A DNA stretch of 64,000 nt from Gemmatimonadota bacterium. GTDB lineage: Bacteria; Latescibacterota; UBA2968; UBA8231. Positions 60,267 through 64,000 of the stretch are shown here, piece by piece; within the stretch, counting starts at the first letter, position 1, and every line of letters starts with the position of its first letter. The DNA lies in the NCBI GenBank assembly GCA_018660835.1, contig JABJJN010000011.1:1-64000 (forward strand), read 5' to 3'. The notes under the pieces were generated by a model. That model was given only the letters and a program-made list of their open reading frames with translations. It did no database searches and had not been told where the DNA came from. The position numbers and the translations under genes are program-made.

Positions 60267-63112
60267 GTGTAGAATTTGCCCGCCGTCATATTGGCCCCAG
60301 TCAACCGCAGATTGACGGGATGCTCAAGGAACTCGGCTTCGAGAGTCTGGATGCGCTGACAGCAGATGCTGTTCCGGCTGCCATCCTCGACGATGAGTCC
60401 TTCGAAATGGAGCCTGCCTGGAGCGAGCATCAATTACTCAGCAACCTGCGCCGGATCGGTCGTCGGAACCAGGATGCGCGATCATATATCGGTATGGGGT
60501 ATCACGATTGCATTACGCCTCCTGTGATTCAGCGCAATATTCTCGAAAACCCGGCCTGGTATACGCAGTACACTCCGTACCAATCAGAGATCGCTCAGGG
60601 ACGACTTGAGGCACTGCTGAATTTCCAGACAGTGATCATCGATCTGACAGGATTGCCACTGGCGAATGCGTCCCTGCTTGATGAGGCAACTGCCGCAGCG
60701 GAAGCGATGGCGATGCTGCAAGCAGCACAGGGTCGCCGTGGAACGGCAGATCGGTTCTTCGTAGCAGCCGATGTCCATCCACAAACACTCGCCGTAGTTG
60801 AAACACGTGCACGATGGCGCGGATGGAAGCTTGTCGTAGAACCAGCAGCGGATTTCGACGCCTCACTGGAGAAATACGCGGGTGAGATTTTTGGCGCCCT
60901 GTTCCAGTATCCGGCCACCGATGGTGCGATCGATGTCGCTGCCACCCGGCAGCGGATCGCCGCCGCTGACGCCGCCCAGGTACCGGTCGTTGTCGCCGCC
61001 GACCCACTCGCCCTCACGCTGCTGCCCCCACCGGGTGAACTGGGCGCAGCGATTGCTATCGGCTCAACCCAACGTTTTGGCATGCCGATGGGGTTCGGTG
61101 GTCCGCATGCAGCCTACCTGGCAGCCAGTAGTGATTTCAAGCGGCTACTACCAGGACGAATCATCGGTGTCACGCGTGATATTGATGGAAGACCTGCCCT
61201 GCGGATGGCTTTACAGACCCGAGAACAGCACATCCGTCGTGAGAAGGCGACAAGCAACATTTGCACGGCTCAGGTCCTTCCTGCCGTGGTGGCCAGCATG
61301 TACGCGGTCTATCACGGCCCCGAAGGGCTTCGTGCCATCGCAGCAGCTGTGCATGAGCATGCGTGCCAATTGGCAGCAACGGCTGAGGCAAATGGACTGC
61401 AGTTGGTGCACGACATGTTCTTCGACACGATCGCCTTGAAGGGAGACCCAGATGTCGTGGCCGCCGTGCATTCCAGAGCAAAGGCTGCGAATATCAATCT
61501 TCGCTCCATTGACCCAGATATCTTCTGCATCAGCCTCGATGAGGCGACAACGGCAGATGATCTTACGCAGCTGGCGGATGTATTGGGCGGCTCAGAGGGC
61601 CGTGAGTCCGTCGCCTCGCGTCTTGTTGCAGGGAGTCTAAGAGAGTCGGACTTCATGCAACATCCAGTCTTCGAACGCTATCGTTCCGAGACGGAGATGC
61701 TGCGTTACATGCGACGGTTAGACCATCGGGACCTCTCATTGACGACGTCTATGATCCCCCTGGGCTCCTGTACCATGAAGCTGAATGCCACGGCAGAGAT
61801 GATGCCGATCACGTGGCCTGAGTTCGCGCGGCCCCATCCCTTTGCACCGATGTCACAGAATGACGGGTATGCAGAGATCTTCGAGGATCTTGAGAAGCAG
61901 CTATCTAAGCTTACCGGTCTTGGTGGCGTGTCATTGCAGCCCAATGCTGGGTCACAAGGTGAATATGCCGGTCTTCTCGTCATCCATCGGTATCATGAAG
62001 ACCGTGGGGATCATGACCGGCGAGTGTGCCTGATTCCAACGTCCGCCCATGGCACAAATCCGGCGAGTGCCGTCATGGCTGGACTTGAGGTCGCCCTCGT
62101 TGCCTGTGACGATCATGGCAACATTGACCTGGAGGACCTGCGGGACAAGGCTGAGAAGCATTCAGCACAATTGGCTGCACTCATGGTGACCTACCCATCG
62201 ACGCACGGCGTATTCGAAGAGGGTATCCGTGACATATGTGACGTCATCCATGCCCAGGGCGGTCTCGTGTATATGGATGGGGCGAACATGAATGCCATGG
62301 TAGGTCTGTGCCGCCCTGGAGAATTTGGCGTCGATGTGTGTCACCTCAATCTGCACAAGACGTTCTGCATTCCCCATGGTGGTGGGGGGCCCGGTATGGG
62401 ACCGATTGCGGTGGCAGATCACCTGACACGCTATCTGCCTGCCCACCCCTTAGACAAGAGCGATCCCGCTCGTGTGGGTGCGGTTGCCGCCGCCCCCTAC
62501 AGCAGTGCCGTCATTCTGCTGATTTCCTGGGCCTACCTGAAAATGATGGGTGGTGAGGGACTGCGGCGAGCGACACAGGTGGCCATCCTGAATGCAAACT
62601 ATGTTGCCCATCGGTTACACAAAGCGTATCCCGTCCTCTACCGAGGCAAATCCGGCCTGGTTGCGCATGAAGCAATCTGCGATCTTCGCGGTTTCAAGCA
62701 CGTGGAGGTTGACGATGTGGCCAAGCGTCTGATGGACTACGGATTCCATGCGCCCACCGTACACTTTCCCGTGCCCGGCACGATCATGATTGAGCCCACC
62801 GAGAGTGAGGCTCGCCAGGAACTGGACCGCTTCTGTGATGCCTTATTGTCGATCAGGAAAGAGATCGCCGATATCGAGGACGGGCACTGTGACTCACAGG
62901 ACAATCTGCTGCGAAATGCCCCACACACGATCGCGCATGTATTGTCACAAGAGTGGACACATTCATACTCACGAGAGTCAGCGACCCGCCCGGGAGCGTG
63001 GCAGCAAGAACACAAGTTCTGGCCCAGTGTTGGCCGCATCGACAATGCCTTTGGCGACAGGCAACTCGTGTGTGCGTGCCCACCCATCGAAGATTACCTC
63101 CCGGTGACCTAG
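60263..63112 (+). CDS. gcvP: Glycine dehydrogenase (decarboxylating), fused P protein
   Basis: 949 residues, the single-chain form in which the PA and PB halves are fused. It decarboxylates glycine on PLP and loads the aminomethyl group on the H protein. [20 protein letters not shown] starts the chain. [21 protein letters not shown], the PLP lysine K699 in [17 protein letters not shown] and [14 protein letters not shown] with [15 protein letters not shown] at the end are all typical. GTG start overlapping gcvT. The lipoyl carrier gcvH, often between T and P, is not here. Confidence 0.97.
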   Translation: MSVEFARRHIGPSQPQIDGMLKELGFESLDALTADAVPAAILDDESFEMEPAWSEHQLLSNLRRIGRRNQDARSYIGMGYHDCITPPVIQRNILENPAWYTQYTPYQSEIAQGRLEALLNFQTVIIDLTGLPLANASLLDEATAAAEAMAMLQAAQGRRGTADRFFVAADVHPQTLAVVETRARWRGWKLVVEPAADFDASLEKYAGEIFGALFQYPATDGAIDVAATRQRIAAADAAQVPVVVAADPLALTLLPPPGELGAAIAIGSTQRFGMPMGFGGPHAAYLAASSDFKRLLPGRIIGVTRDIDGRPALRMALQTREQHIRREKATSNICTAQVLPAVVASMYAVYHGPEGLRAIAAAVHEHACQLAATAEANGLQLVHDMFFDTIALKGDPDVVAAVHSRAKAANINLRSIDPDIFCISLDEATTADDLTQLADVLGGSEGRESVASRLVAGSLRESDFMQHPVFERYRSETEMLRYMRRLDHRDLSLTTSMIPLGSCTMKLNATAEMMPITWPEFARPHPFAPMSQNDGYAEIFEDLEKQLSKLTGLGGVSLQPNAGSQGEYAGLLVIHRYHEDRGDHDRRVCLIPTSAHGTNPASAVMAGLEVALVACDDHGNIDLEDLRDKAEKHSAQLAALMVTYPSTHGVFEEGIRDICDVIHAQGGLVYMDGANMNAMVGLCRPGEFGVDVCHLNLHKTFCIPHGGGGPGMGPIAVADHLTRYLPAHPLDKSDPARVGAVAAAPYSSAVILLISWAYLKMMGGEGLRRATQVAILNANYVAHRLHKAYPVLYRGKSGLVAHEAICDLRGFKHVEVDDVAKRLMDYGFHAPTVHFPVPGTIMIEPTESEARQELDRFCDALLSIRKEIADIEDGHCDSQDNLLRNAPHTIAHVLSQEWTHSYSRESATRPGAWQQEHKFWPSVGRIDNAFGDRQLVCACPPIEDYLPVT

Positions 63113-63133
63113 TCGATACAGCCGGATCATTGA

Positions 63134-64000
<867 letters not shown>

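Overview
The window is one contig of a bacterial chromosome with about 50 protein genes, three tRNA genes and short, mostly tight intergenic gaps. No single marker names the organism. A 287-residue primary sigma factor without region 1.1, an alternative complex III / caa3 oxidase operon, FlgD-Ig-like C-terminal domains on a secreted protein, and phytanoyl-CoA dioxygenase and enolase-superfamily genes suggest an aerobic Gram-negative from the FCB side of the tree. Latescibacterota or a neighbouring candidate phylum is my best inference, not a demonstrated assignment.

Region 1 (1-12.9 kb) is accessory and catabolic: a truncated acetyl xylan esterase, two phytanoyl-CoA dioxygenase-like oxygenases, a glucarate dehydratase-like enolase, a large GC-rich secreted multidomain protein beside tRNA-Lys, a pentapeptide-repeat protein with a TolC-like outer membrane protein, a serine beta-lactamase-like hydrolase, a DUF362 protein, a polyphosphate glucokinase and a GroES paralogue.

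Region 2 (13.0-26.0 kb, minus strand) is a respiratory operon in the order actA-B-C-D-E-F, a small membrane subunit, sco, coxB-A-C-D. It runs from a predicted promoter at 25.95 kb to a strong bidirectional terminator at 13.0 kb. It should carry electrons from quinol through a pentahaem and a monohaem cytochrome to a caa3 oxygen reductase of the YSHPxV (A2) type.

Region 3 (26.1-35.5 kb) holds tRNA-Arg, a second pentapeptide-repeat protein, a dicarboxylate symporter, cysS, and a compact three-gene module at 30.2-34.5 kb. The module encodes an unrecognised 617-residue helical protein, a DUF815-like AAA ATPase and a coiled-coil protein ending in a degenerate J-like domain. It ends in a large nested inverted repeat and is followed by a small MerR-like regulator. 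It is the best candidate here for an undescribed system.

Region 4 (35.6-64 kb) is mainly housekeeping: tRNA-Leu, smpB, a cysteine-rich DnaC-like ATPase, rph, the primary sigma factor, a DUF2225 protein with a broken GGDEF domain, a sugar-phosphate isomerase-like protein, a YihY-family membrane protein, rnr, a class V aminotransferase, holA, trxA, a cNMP-binding protein, an AI-2E-type permease carrying an Ig-like insertion, a cold-shock-domain fusion, clpX, epmA, an active-looking diguanylate cyclase, clpP, hflK, hflC, coaE, gcvT, gcvP and the start of gmd. Several predicted promoters fit TTGAC(A/G)-N16-18-TAnnTT. Four short tandem repeat arrays lie in intergenic or linker DNA. All functions come from reading motifs by eye; no database search was run.
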